A DNA stretch of 32,020 bases from DATDRM01 sp035291705 (lineage in GTDB: Bacteria; Chloroflexota; Anaerolineae; Anaerolineales; UBA4823), in assembly GCA_035291705.1 (NCBI GenBank), contig DATDRM010000271.1, forward strand, positions 1 through 32,020, read 5' to 3'. Shown in pieces: positions 16,296-23,859 of this stretch (position 1 is the first letter of the stretch; every line of letters starts with the position of its first letter). The position numbers were made by a program, and so were the translations under genes. Below the pieces are notes generated by a model. That model ran no database searches. It was not told where the DNA came from and saw only the letters and a program-made list of their open reading frames with translations.

Positions 16296-16922
16296 ATGAC
16301 ATTTGAAATTCCACGTTGGTTAATATGGGCACGCGAAATCCAGGCCCTCTCGCAAACGGGGTTTCACTACGCGGAGAACGAGTATCAACGCCAACGCTAC
16401 GAACGTTTGTTTGAGATCGCGGCCGAGATCATCAGTGAGCATACAGACCTTGAAACCTCCTCCCTGGTTAATACTTTCCAGTCCCAAATTGGATACGCGA
16501 CTCCTCGGGTTGACGTGCGGGGTGCTGTCTTTCGCGATGGCAAATTGTTGCTGGTTAGAGAACGATTAGACGGCGGATGGACGATGCCGGGTGGTTGGGC
16601 TGATGTCGGCGATCTGCCGTCCGCGGCAGCTGAGCGGGAAGTATGGGAGGAAGCCGGTTTCCAGGTCAAGGCACGTAAAGTAGTAGGTGTGTACGATGCT
16701 AACCGCGCCGATCCGCTAGAACTCTTCCACGCGTTTAAGATCGTTTTCCTATGTGAAATCCTCTCAGGCGAAGCTCACCCGAGCAACGAAACCTCCGAAG
16801 TCACTTTTTTTGGCTTGGACGAAATCCCTGGAGTCTTTTCTGGTGAGCGCACAAAACTGCGTCATATCAAGGATGCATTCGCAGCTTATCATGACATGAC
16901 CTGTCCGACCGTTTTCGATTGA
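16296..16922 (+). CDS. NUDIX hydrolase with N-terminal helical domain
   Basis: A 208-residue NUDIX hydrolase of the type with an N-terminal helical NUDIX_N_2-like domain (residues 1-65), often annotated as ADP-ribose or nucleoside-diphosphate pyrophosphatase. The NUDIX box spans 100-122 as GWADVGD...REVWEEAGF. The metal-binding REVxEE is intact, but the first glutamate of the consensus is an aspartate (Asp106). It would cleave a nucleotide diphosphate linked to another group, with substrate unproven. The start has AGGAAA at suitable distance. The phosphatase gene follows with an overlapping TTGA or a 2-bp gap, so the two are probably translated together after the Mo hydroxylase. Confidence 0.92.
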   Translation: MTFEIPRWLIWAREIQALSQTGFHYAENEYQRQRYERLFEIAAEIISEHTDLETSSLVNTFQSQIGYATPRVDVRGAVFRDGKLLLVRERLDGGWTMPGGWADVGDLPSAAAEREVWEEAGFQVKARKVVGVYDANRADPLELFHAFKIVFLCEILSGEAHPSNETSEVTFFGLDEIPGVFSGERTKLRHIKDAFAAYHDMTCPTVFD

Positions 16923-16924
16923 GC

Positions 16925-17401
16925 ATGGATCCATTTACTGAATTGCCATACCGTTTACCAGGCCGCGTCTTTCGCAGTGCCATGCCTTTCAGCAGCTTTG
17001 ATCCGGGAGGAAAGCTCCTGGATCGGTATCGAGAGGAACAGGTTTCAGTGGTTGTCTTGCTGGTGTCTGACGAAAATTGTTGGATACATTCTGGTCGTGA
17101 TCTGCGATCTCTCTATCAGGATCAAGACCTGACGGTGATTTATTTGCCGATCCCTGATTTTGGAGTTCCCGAACGAGATGAGCTCGAGCGTGATGTGACC
17201 GCTGCGCTAGGTTACTCGTTGGAAGGGAAGAATATCGCTATCCATTGCCAGGCTGGAATCGGCCGGACGGGGACGTTTGCCGCCTGCCTTGCTAAGCGTA
17301 CCCTGGGGCTTACTGGAGATGAGGCGATCGTTTGGGTGAGGCAATGGATCCGAGGCGGTATAGAGACATTTGACCAAGAACAACTGGTAAGGAGTTTCTG
17401 A
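16925..17401 (+). CDS. Dual-specificity-type protein phosphatase
   Basis: The 158-residue protein has the cysteine-dependent phosphatase signature HCQAGIGRTG: nucleophile Cys108 and Arg114 form the CX5R loop, and Asp78 in PIPDFGVP is a good general-acid candidate. The small size and sequence place it with dual-specificity or atypical tyrosine phosphatases, cytoplasmic since there is no signal peptide. Substrates may be phosphoproteins, phosphoinositides or nucleotides; none can be chosen. The ATG at 16925 is preferred over a TTG at 16919 that overlaps the NUDIX stop. Its stop overlaps the next start as TGATG, so it sits in a tightly coupled trio NUDIX, phosphatase, amidohydrolase. Confidence 0.9.
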   Translation: MDPFTELPYRLPGRVFRSAMPFSSFDPGGKLLDRYREEQVSVVVLLVSDENCWIHSGRDLRSLYQDQDLTVIYLPIPDFGVPERDELERDVTAALGYSLEGKNIAIHCQAGIGRTGTFAACLAKRTLGLTGDEAIVWVRQWIRGGIETFDQEQLVRSF

Positions 17402-18771
17402 TGGAGACAAAAAGCCCTGCTAGGGTGGTAACCAACGCCACATTGATCACCTGGGAGGATCCTAACCGCATAGCGGAAAACCAGGCGGTCTACATAGTCG
17501 GAGACCAGATAGCCGACATTGGCCCGCATGCTCAGATCGTGGCGCGATACCCGGACGCTCAACAACTGGATGCTGAAGGCAAATACGTTATGCCGGGCAA
17601 CATCTGCGCCCATACACACTTCTATGGCGCTTTCGCACGCGGTATGGCGATCCCCGGCCCAGCCCCCAAAGACTTCCCGGAGATTCTGCAAAAATTGTGG
17701 TGGCCGCTGGATAAAGCCCTGGGGCTGGAGGATGTAAAAGCTTCGGCGGAAGTGATGTTAGTTGACGCCATAAAACATGGCACGACAACTTTGATTGATC
17801 ACCACGCCTCGCCCAATGCGATCGATGGGTCTCTTGATGCAATCGCTGAGGCGGTCGGAGTATCCGGATTGCGAGCGGTTTTATGCTACGAAGTCACCGA
17901 CCGGGATGGGCGTGAAAAAACCCAGGCGGGGATCGAGGAGAACTTGCGCTTCCTCAAACGCAGCTCGACGAAAAGCCTGGGGGGAGGACGCGTGGCGGGT
18001 ACATTTGGCCTGCACGCCAGCTTGACCCTCTCTACTGAAACCCTGGAGGCTTGCCGCCAGGCTATCCCACCGGGAGTGGGATTTCACATCCATGTTGCCG
18101 AACACGAAGCCGACGTGTACGATAGCCTGGCGAAATCCGGGATGCGCGTCGTGGATCGCCTGCACCGGCACGGCATCTTGGGTCCAAGCACTATTGTGGC
18201 ACACGCAGTCCACGTCGACGCACGTGAGATAGCCCTGCTGACAGAGACGCGTACGTGGGTTACCCACCAGCCGAGGTCGAACATGAACAACGGGGTCGGG
18301 GTCGCTCAGGTCGAATCTCTGCTGCGGGCGGGGGTGAAAGTTGGTCTTGGTACCGATGGTTTTTCGCACACAATGTGGGAGGAGTGGAAAACGGCTTACT
18401 TGCTGCATAAGGTCTGGAATAGAGACCCACGCCGCATGTCAGGGATAGACGTCGTTCAACTGGGCGTGTACAATAACGCGAAGCTGGCGAGTTTATTTTT
18501 CCCTGAGGCGGTGGTGGGTGTTCTGACCCCGGGCGCGTACGCCGATTTGATCTTCGTGGATTATCATCCCCACACCCCTCTTTCCCCTGGGAATTTACCC
18601 TGGCATATTCTCTTTGGATTTCATGAAAGCATGGTCACCTCAACAATCGTGGCTGGAGAGGTTTTGATGCACAATCGGCAGTTGCTTACTCTTGACGAAG
18701 AGGCGATTACTGCTCATGCCCGAGAGCTGGCTCCCCAGGTTTGGGAGCGCTATCGAGGCTTCGTGCTCTGA
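17401..18771 (+). CDS. ssnA: SsnA-like amidohydrolase
   Basis: A 456-residue metal-dependent amidohydrolase of the ATZ/TRZ-deaminase group, closest in pattern to SsnA. Features are the metal pair His71 and His73 in HTHFYG, the SsnA-like DHHASP (133-138), HIHVAEHEAD with His229 and His231, His268 and His271, HQPRSNMNNGVG, and the metal aspartate Asp319 in LGTDGFS. In E. coli ssnA lies with xdh-type molybdenum hydroxylase genes and ygfK, a set tied to purine-like substrates, which agrees with the Mo hydroxylase just upstream. It would deaminate or hydrolyse a ring C-N bond. The start has AAGGAG upstream and overlaps the phosphatase stop. Confidence 0.9.
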   Translation: METKSPARVVTNATLITWEDPNRIAENQAVYIVGDQIADIGPHAQIVARYPDAQQLDAEGKYVMPGNICAHTHFYGAFARGMAIPGPAPKDFPEILQKLWWPLDKALGLEDVKASAEVMLVDAIKHGTTTLIDHHASPNAIDGSLDAIAEAVGVSGLRAVLCYEVTDRDGREKTQAGIEENLRFLKRSSTKSLGGGRVAGTFGLHASLTLSTETLEACRQAIPPGVGFHIHVAEHEADVYDSLAKSGMRVVDRLHRHGILGPSTIVAHAVHVDAREIALLTETRTWVTHQPRSNMNNGVGVAQVESLLRAGVKVGLGTDGFSHTMWEEWKTAYLLHKVWNRDPRRMSGIDVVQLGVYNNAKLASLFFPEAVVGVLTPGAYADLIFVDYHPHTPLSPGNLPWHILFGFHESMVTSTIVAGEVLMHNRQLLTLDEEAITAHARELAPQVWERYRGFVL

Positions 18772-18784
18772 CCCGTGGAGTATT

Positions 18785-19465
18785 ATGAGCGCAGAAAAAT
18801 CTCTAACAACCCTTCCTATCATCGCCATCATCGGTGGCACTGGAAAAGAAGGCCCGGGACTGGCGATGCGGTGGGCAAAAGCCGGATACCCGATAATCAT
18901 CGGTTCCCGCCAGGCAGAAAAAGCCCAGGCGACGGCTGCCGAGCTGAACGCAAGGCTTGGCATCCAAAATATCCGGGGGATGGAAAATAGTACTGCGGCG
19001 CGCGCGGCGGATATCTGTGTTCTTACCGTGATCTATACGGCTCATCAAGCGGTGGTTGAAAGCCTGAAAGACGATCTGCAAGGCAAGATCGTAGTAGACG
19101 CCACGGCGCGGGTAGATTTCCGGGAGCCAAAGCCCCCGGCGCCTCCCCCCGCGGCACGCCTGGCGCAAGATAAGTTTGGGAAAGACGTGAGGGTCGTGGC
19201 AGCTTTTCAGACTGTACCGGCATCCGTCCTGAGAAGGGACCTTGACCAGCCGATAGAAATCGATGTGCTGGTCTGCTCGGACGATGTCCAGGCTGCGGAA
19301 GAGGTGCTCCAGCTGGCGAGGGCGGCTAAAATGCAAGCTTATTATGCGGGCGGGTTAGAAAATGCCATCGTGGTCGAGGGATTGGCTGCCATCATGATCA
19401 GCTTGAATAAATATTATGGGAGTCATGACGCGGCGGTGCGGATCGCGGGTATCAGTGGTCAGTGA
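18785..19465 (+). CDS. npdG: F420H2:NADP+ oxidoreductase
   Basis: The 226-residue protein matches NADPH-dependent F420 reductase (Fno/NpdG), which moves hydride between NADPH and coenzyme F420 in the cytoplasm. The N-terminal Rossmann motif GGTGKEGPGLAMRWAKAG and the NADP-phosphate contact IIIGSRQAEKA are clear. Later motifs include VVDATARVDFREPKPP and AAFQTVPASVL, typical for the family. The ATG at 18785 with GGAG before it fits the family start; longer frames overlap the amidohydrolase. It opens the F420 gene block. Its last codons and stop (ISGQ stop) are encoded by a heptad repeat array, so the C-terminal end may be recent. Confidence 0.92.
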   Translation: MSAEKSLTTLPIIAIIGGTGKEGPGLAMRWAKAGYPIIIGSRQAEKAQATAAELNARLGIQNIRGMENSTAARAADICVLTVIYTAHQAVVESLKDDLQGKIVVDATARVDFREPKPPAPPPAARLAQDKFGKDVRVVAAFQTVPASVLRRDLDQPIEIDVLVCSDDVQAAEEVLQLARAAKMQAYYAGGLENAIVVEGLAAIMISLNKYYGSHDAAVRIAGISGQ

Positions 19466-19490
19466 TCAGATGACAGTCATCAGTTAACAG
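19453..19490. repeat. Heptanucleotide tandem repeat array 4
   Basis: CAG recurs at 19453, 19460, 19467, 19474, 19481 and 19488, an exact 7-bp period (CAGTGGT, CAGTGAT, CAGATGA, CAGTCAT, CAGTTAA, CAG). It begins in the last codons of npdG, provides its TGA stop and fills most of the gap to cofE. Confidence 0.85.
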
Positions 19491-19501
19491 AAATTAATAA
19501 A

Positions 19502-20269
19502 ATGTCGATGACGCTCACTCTACTTCCAGGAATCCCGCTGATCAGTCCAGGGGACGACTTAGCAAGTTTAATCCTGTTAGCCATCGAACAAGCTGGCTTG
19601 AAGTTAGTGGATAATGATATCCTCGTCGCCGCTCAAAAAATCATTTCCAAAGCTGAAGGCCAGCTGGTAAATTTGGGGTCGGTGACGCCATCTCCACGAG
19701 CGCGGGAGCTGGCGGTTCAAATCCAAAAAGACGCACGTTTTGTGGAATTGATATTGCGCGAAAGCGCAGAGGTGCTGCGTACTAGGCCGGGGACGATCAT
19801 TGTCCAGCACCGCTTGGGGTTTGTGTGTGCCAATGCGGGGATCGACTACTCGAATGTCAGAGGGGAGGGGACCCCAACCGAAGAGTGGGTGCTGCTGCTA
19901 CCAGAAAATCCGGACGCCTCCGCTCGAAATTTGCGCCAACAACTGGAGGCAGCCACTGGAACCCGCCTGGGAGTGTTGATTATCGACTCGCACGGCCGAG
20001 CCTGGCGCATGGGTATAGCGGGGGTAGTGATTGGGCTTTCTGGGGTGCCGGGGCTTGTCGACCTGCGGGGTGAACCGGATTTATTTGGGTATACCCTCCG
20101 GATCACACAGGTCGGGGCGGCCGATGAACTGGCATCCGCCGCCTCTTTGGTGATGGGGCAGGCCGCAGAAGGCACACCGGTCGTGCATGTGCGTGGATTT
20201 CCTTACCCATTGCGGGAATCTTGCCTGGCAGAACTGCTGCGCCCGAGGGATCAAGATCTATTCCGCTAA
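19502..20269 (+). CDS. cofE: Coenzyme F420-0:L-glutamate ligase
   Basis: CofE adds glutamates to the lactyl side chain of F420-0 using GTP and divalent metal. The 255-residue protein matches the stand-alone CofE fold. Diagnostic stretches are PGIPLISPGDDLASLI at the start, DNDILVAAQKIISKAEG, VCANAGIDYSNV, and the metal/nucleotide motif DSHGRAWRMGIAGVVIGLSG. In mycobacteria this domain is the N-terminal half of FbiB; here it ends before a separate nitroreductase gene 84 bp downstream. The start is ATG at 19502 or 19508; neither has a good ribosome binding site, the gap being filled by repeats. Confidence 0.95.
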   Translation: MSMTLTLLPGIPLISPGDDLASLILLAIEQAGLKLVDNDILVAAQKIISKAEGQLVNLGSVTPSPRARELAVQIQKDARFVELILRESAEVLRTRPGTIIVQHRLGFVCANAGIDYSNVRGEGTPTEEWVLLLPENPDASARNLRQQLEAATGTRLGVLIIDSHGRAWRMGIAGVVIGLSGVPGLVDLRGEPDLFGYTLRITQVGAADELASAASLVMGQAAEGTPVVHVRGFPYPLRESCLAELLRPRDQDLFR

Positions 20270-20291
20270 ATCCTTGGTAATCGGGGCTCTA

Positions 20292-20320
20292 TTGTAAGAA
20301 AAAATATTCAATCGTAAAAT
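20292..20320 (+). promoter_or_regulatory. Promoter for nitroreductase and cofD
   Basis: TTGTAA (20292-20297) and TAAAAT (20315-20320) are separated by 17 bp, matching 4 and 5 of 6 consensus bases. The predicted start near 20327 leaves a leader of about 27 nt. Confidence 0.55.
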
Positions 20321-20353
20321 GAGTCTGGACACCATTCCAAGTTCACAACCAGG

Positions 20354-20974
20354 ATGAAATCTTTCCTACCCCCAGAATTAGTTCAGCAGTTAATTCGCAC
20401 GCGTCGCTCCGTACGATATTTCTCGCCAACACCCATCCCCCCCGAAATATTGGAGCGCACCCTTGAAACAGCCACCTGGGCACCATCAGCGCACAATCGC
20501 CAGCCCTGGCGGTTTGTCGTATTGAAAACAGCGGAAGCTAGAAAACGCCTGGCAGAGGGGATGGGGGCTGCCTTCCGCCAGGATCTGCTGGCGGATAGGC
20601 GTTCGCCTGAAGAAGTGGAGGCCAGCGTGGATCGCTCTCGACAGCGCATCCTGAGTGCCCCAGAGGCGATCTTGCTCTGCCTGGATACCAGGCCAGGAGA
20701 CGTTTATCCAGACCCTGCCCGCCAGCAAGCCGAGTATTTAATGGGAGTGCAGAGCGTTGCCCTGGCCGGCGGCACCCTGCTACTCGCGGCGCACGCTGAA
20801 GGGCTGGGGGGAGTATGGGTGTGTGCACCCCTTTTTGCCCGGGGTGCGGCGCGCCAGGCTTTGGAGTTACCCGCTGAGTGGGAACCGCAAGGGTTGATAT
20901 TATTAGGCTACCCCGAAAAATATCCTGATTTCCGGCCAAGGTTACCATTGGCGACGGTAACCAGGTACTTATAA
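20354..20974 (+). CDS. Nitroreductase-family protein, likely dehydro-F420-0 reductase
   Basis: The 206-residue FMN-binding nitroreductase-fold protein begins with the family pattern IRTRRSVRYFSPTPIPPEILERTLETATWAPSAHN, with the SVR and PSAHNRQPWRF phosphate-binding elements, and ends with GLILLGYPEK. In mycobacteria the nitroreductase-like half of FbiB reduces dehydro-F420-0 made from phosphoenolpyruvate. This gene lies directly between cofE and cofD, four bases before cofD, so it is well placed to be that half encoded separately. Function is inferred from position and fold; a general F420 or flavin nitroreductase is the alternative. A promoter is predicted just upstream. Confidence 0.87.
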   Translation: MKSFLPPELVQQLIRTRRSVRYFSPTPIPPEILERTLETATWAPSAHNRQPWRFVVLKTAEARKRLAEGMGAAFRQDLLADRRSPEEVEASVDRSRQRILSAPEAILLCLDTRPGDVYPDPARQQAEYLMGVQSVALAGGTLLLAAHAEGLGGVWVCAPLFARGAARQALELPAEWEPQGLILLGYPEKYPDFRPRLPLATVTRYL

Positions 20975-20978
20975 CCAT

Positions 20979-21950
20979 ATGAATGTCGTTGCCTTGGCTG
21001 GGGGAGTGGGTGGAGCGAAGTTGGTAGATGGTTTATCGCAAGCCATACCAGCGGAACACTTGACGATCATTGTCAATACGGGCGATGACTTTGAGCACAT
21101 GGGGTTGAAGATTTGCCCCGACCTAGACACGGTATGCTACACCTTGGCCGGGCTAGCCAATCCGGAGACAGGCTGGGGGCGGGCGGGAGAGACGTGGAAT
21201 ACATTGGAAAGCCTAGCGGAACTCGGCGGGCCGACCTGGTTCCAACTGGGAGATAAAGATCTGGCAACTCATCTCGAGCGGACGCGCCGCTTGCGTGATG
21301 GGCAATCCCTCAGCCAAGTCACCCGCTGGTTTTGTCAGATGTGGGGTATCAAACCTAAGATCATGCCGATGAGCGATGATCCTATTCCAACAAGGGTATT
21401 TACAGACGAAGGCGACTTGCCATTTCAGGATTATTTTGTCCGTCGACAGTGTCAACCGCCTGTCAAAGGTTTCCGATTTCAAGGAGTGGAAAGCTCGCAT
21501 TCTGCACCTGGGGTGGTGGAGGCGCTCGCATCCGCTGACCTGATCATCATTTGTCCGTCGAATCCGTGGGTGAGCATTGACCCGATCCTGGCGATCCCAG
21601 AGGTGAAGGCAGCGTTGACATTTGGATCAGAGTCTCGCCAGGTGGTAGTAGCCGTATCCCCTATCATTGGAGGAGAGGTGGTTAAAGGCCCAGCTGCCAA
21701 GATGTTCGCCGAGCTGGGGGTGCAACCATCGGCTCTGGCAGTGGCACGCCATTATGGCGCGCAGAAGGCTGGCGGATTGTTGACGGGATTTGTATTAGAC
21801 AACCTCGATGCCGATCAAGCCAGTGCGATCATGAATCTGGGGATGGGAAGCCTGGTGACGGACACCATCATGAGAAACCCAGGAGATCGTTTCCGCCTGG
21901 CGGAAGATGTATTGGTGTTTGGCGAGAAATTGTCAAATGGCCAGCAGTGA
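20979..21950 (+). CDS. cofD: F420 phosphoenolpyruvyl/2-phospholactate transferase
   Basis: CofD (FbiA) transfers the phospholactyl or phosphoenolpyruvyl group from its GDP-linked donor to the deazaflavin FO, giving F420-0 or dehydro-F420-0. The 323-residue protein shows the N-terminal GGVGGAKL (8-15), the FO and metal region IVNTGDDFEHMGLKICPDLD, TWFQLGDKDLATH, MSDDPIPTRV, and ICPSNPWVSIDPIL. All are typical of the family and cover its normal length. It starts four bases after the nitroreductase stop, indicating one transcript. FO synthase (CofG/CofH or FbiC), which makes its acceptor, is not in the window. Confidence 0.96.
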   Translation: MNVVALAGGVGGAKLVDGLSQAIPAEHLTIIVNTGDDFEHMGLKICPDLDTVCYTLAGLANPETGWGRAGETWNTLESLAELGGPTWFQLGDKDLATHLERTRRLRDGQSLSQVTRWFCQMWGIKPKIMPMSDDPIPTRVFTDEGDLPFQDYFVRRQCQPPVKGFRFQGVESSHSAPGVVEALASADLIIICPSNPWVSIDPILAIPEVKAALTFGSESRQVVVAVSPIIGGEVVKGPAAKMFAELGVQPSALAVARHYGAQKAGGLLTGFVLDNLDADQASAIMNLGMGSLVTDTIMRNPGDRFRLAEDVLVFGEKLSNGQQ

Positions 21951-21999
21951 ATTGAACAGAGGAGAATTCGGCTTTCCGAACTATCAATTCAGAGAATTA

Positions 22000-22027
22000 T
22001 TGTCAATATATTTGCTATCTGTAGTAT
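22000..22027 (+). promoter_or_regulatory. Promoter for cofC
   Basis: TTGTCA (22000-22005) and TAGTAT (22022-22027) are spaced by 16 bp in an AT-rich stretch within the 203-bp gap after cofD. Transcription would start near 22034, giving a leader of about 120 nt that contains a 10-bp repeat. The rest of the gap shows no gene. Confidence 0.5.
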
Positions 22028-22102
22028 AGTTAACCCAGGCAGCAACCTCTAGAAAGCTGGACGTACTTCGAAAGCCTAGCAAAACATGGGAAGGATTATT
22101 CG

Positions 22103-22130
22103 TTCAGCGTAAATCAGCGTTTATTAGCGT
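22103..22130. repeat. 10-bp-period intergenic repeat
   Basis: TCAGCGT, TCAGCGT and TTAGCGT recur at 10-bp spacing (22104-22110, 22114-22120, 22124-22130) in the cofC leader. Similar AATCAGCGTTTA-type runs are dispersed intergenic repeats in various bacteria. It is distinct from the 7-bp arrays. Confidence 0.6.
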
Positions 22131-22153
22131 CCCAAAAATAAGGAATACACGCG

Positions 22154-22765
22154 ATGACTTTGTGGGCTATCGTTCCAGTGAAGCCGCTGCGGTGGGGTAA
22201 GTCACGATTGGCGGGAGTCTTATCGCAAGACGAACGCACAGATTTAAATTGCCATTTGCTAATTCACACATTAGATACGTTAAAAGCGATACCGGAAATC
22301 GAACAGGTGCTGGTTGTCAGCCGTGATCCGGGAGCGCTGGCATTGGCCCGCTCCCATGGGGCGAGAACAGTGCAGGAAAAAGGCGCGCCGCAACTCAACC
22401 AGGCTCTGGCGCGAGCTACTATCGTCGCAAAACATTACACTACGCAGGGTGTCCTGATCGTCCCAGCTGATCTGCCATTGATCACCCCAGAAGATGTCCA
22501 AGCGATGGTTGAACGGGCTAAAAATCCGCCGCTAGTGATCGTTGCGCCGGATCGCCACCGGCAGGGGACCAACGCCCTATTGGTCTGTCCGGTGGGCTTA
22601 ATCGAATATGATTTTGGTCCGGACTCTTTCCGTCGCCATTGTGATCGTGCTCGCCACGCTGGCGCCCGATTGGAGATCTGCGAACTCTCGTCCCTGGCTC
22701 TGGATATGGATTTGCCGGAAGACCTGGACCTGGTGAGCAAAGAACTGGATAGCTGGACATTTTGA
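22154..22765 (+). CDS. cofC: 2-phospholactate / phosphoenolpyruvate guanylyltransferase
   Basis: CofC (FbiD in actinobacteria) activates 2-phospholactate or phosphoenolpyruvate with GTP to give the GDP-linked donor used by CofD. The 203-residue nucleotidyltransferase has the opening motif VPVKPLRWGKSRLAGVLS, the metal aspartate in VPADLPLI, and the late DRHRQGTNALL and FGPDSFRRH motifs typical of the family. It has its own predicted promoter and an AAGGA site before the ATG, though it continues the F420 block. Whether the donor is phosphoenolpyruvate or phospholactate is not decided by sequence alone, but the adjacent nitroreductase favours phosphoenolpyruvate. Confidence 0.95.
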   Translation: MTLWAIVPVKPLRWGKSRLAGVLSQDERTDLNCHLLIHTLDTLKAIPEIEQVLVVSRDPGALALARSHGARTVQEKGAPQLNQALARATIVAKHYTTQGVLIVPADLPLITPEDVQAMVERAKNPPLVIVAPDRHRQGTNALLVCPVGLIEYDFGPDSFRRHCDRARHAGARLEICELSSLALDMDLPEDLDLVSKELDSWTF

Positions 22766-22773
22766 TCCAAAAT

Positions 22774-22823
22774 TTCCCGGAAGGATCGATCATGGGAGTC
22801 TCTTTCTTAAAACCTTCCGGGAA
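22774..22823. terminator. Long-loop hairpin between cofC and the LLM gene
   Basis: TTCCCGGAAGG (22774-22784) and CCTTCCGGGAA (22813-22823) are perfect 11-bp inverted repeats separated by 28 bases. There is no T tract after the stem. It may partially terminate or process the message, or be a protein-binding site; each arm alone is also nearly palindromic around CCCGG/CCGGG. Confidence 0.45.
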
Positions 22824-22850
22824 GATTACATTTCCTAATTGGAGGTTTCG

Positions 22851-23846
22851 ATGTCCGAACGGGTTGCCTTATATCTGCAGGATGCGCATGACCTGCGAGC
22901 CGGTCTGGACTATGTGCGGTATGCCGAAGAGCGCGGCTTTGAAGCGGTCTGGCAGGCGGAATCGCGTCTCGTGCGGGATGCGGTCGTGCCGATGGCTGCC
23001 TATGCTGCCGTCACTGAAAGGATAAAAGTCGGTTCCGGCGTGATCAATAACTGGACGCGCAATATTGGGTTGCTGGCGGCAACATTCCTCACCATGGACG
23101 ACCTGGCTCCCAATCGGATCATCTGTGGGATTGGGGCGTGGTGGGACCCTCTGGCTCGGAATGTGGGTATCGACCGCCGAAAGCCTCTGACGGCGATGCG
23201 TGAGACAGTCGAAGTATTACGCCGCTTACTTAACATGGAACAGGTAACTTTCCACGGCGAATTTGTCCACGTCGATGGCATTGAACTGGACGTGGTGCAT
23301 GGACGCCGGGAACCTCGCCATGTCCCGATCATGATCGGCGCCACCGGCGACAAGATGATGGAGCTGACTGGTGAGATCGCCGATGGTGTGGTGTTGAATT
23401 ACTGTGTCCCTCCTGACTACAACGATAACGCCCTTGAGTTATTAGAACTTGGTGCCACACGGGCTGGTAGGAAATTACAGGAGATCGATCGGCCGCAACT
23501 GGTAGTATGTTCGGTTGACCATGACCATGATCGAGCGATCGATACGACCCGGGAGCTGCTCACCCAATATCTGGCGCAGCAGCCACATATCGCCAAGGCC
23601 TCGGGCGTTTCCCAGGATGTAGTGGCGGAGATCCAATCGATCCTGGGTTGGCCGGCTACCAAAGAACAAATCCAGCGCGCCAAGCATCTGGTGCCTGAGG
23701 ATTTAATTAACCGCATCACGGCTTCCGGCACACCTGCAGAAGCGCGAGCTAAAGTCGCAGAATACCGCAAGCACGGGTGCATGTGCCCGATCTTATATCC
23801 GGTGGGCGGAGATGTCAGGTTATTAATTGATACGTTTGCCCCGTGA
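22851..23846 (+). CDS. LLM-class F420-dependent oxidoreductase
   Basis: A 331-residue protein of the luciferase-like monooxygenase family, in the subgroup of methylene-tetrahydromethanopterin reductase and related F420-dependent enzymes. Visible features are the N-terminal strand with DAHDLRAGLDYVRYAEERGFEAVW, IKVGSGVINNWTRNIGLLAAT, ICGIGAWWDPLA, VPIMIGATGDKMMELTGEIADGVVLN, and a C-terminal SGTPAEARAKVAEY. These fit an F420-binding TIM barrel. A strong GGAGG site six bases before the ATG at 22851 fixes the start. The position right after cofC supports F420 use rather than FMN. The substrate is unknown; folate or methanopterin-type one-carbon carriers are only one possibility. Confidence 0.92.
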   Translation: MSERVALYLQDAHDLRAGLDYVRYAEERGFEAVWQAESRLVRDAVVPMAAYAAVTERIKVGSGVINNWTRNIGLLAATFLTMDDLAPNRIICGIGAWWDPLARNVGIDRRKPLTAMRETVEVLRRLLNMEQVTFHGEFVHVDGIELDVVHGRREPRHVPIMIGATGDKMMELTGEIADGVVLNYCVPPDYNDNALELLELGATRAGRKLQEIDRPQLVVCSVDHDHDRAIDTTRELLTQYLAQQPHIAKASGVSQDVVAEIQSILGWPATKEQIQRAKHLVPEDLINRITASGTPAEARAKVAEYRKHGCMCPILYPVGGDVRLLIDTFAP

Positions 23847-23859
23847 AGTAAACGTTGGA

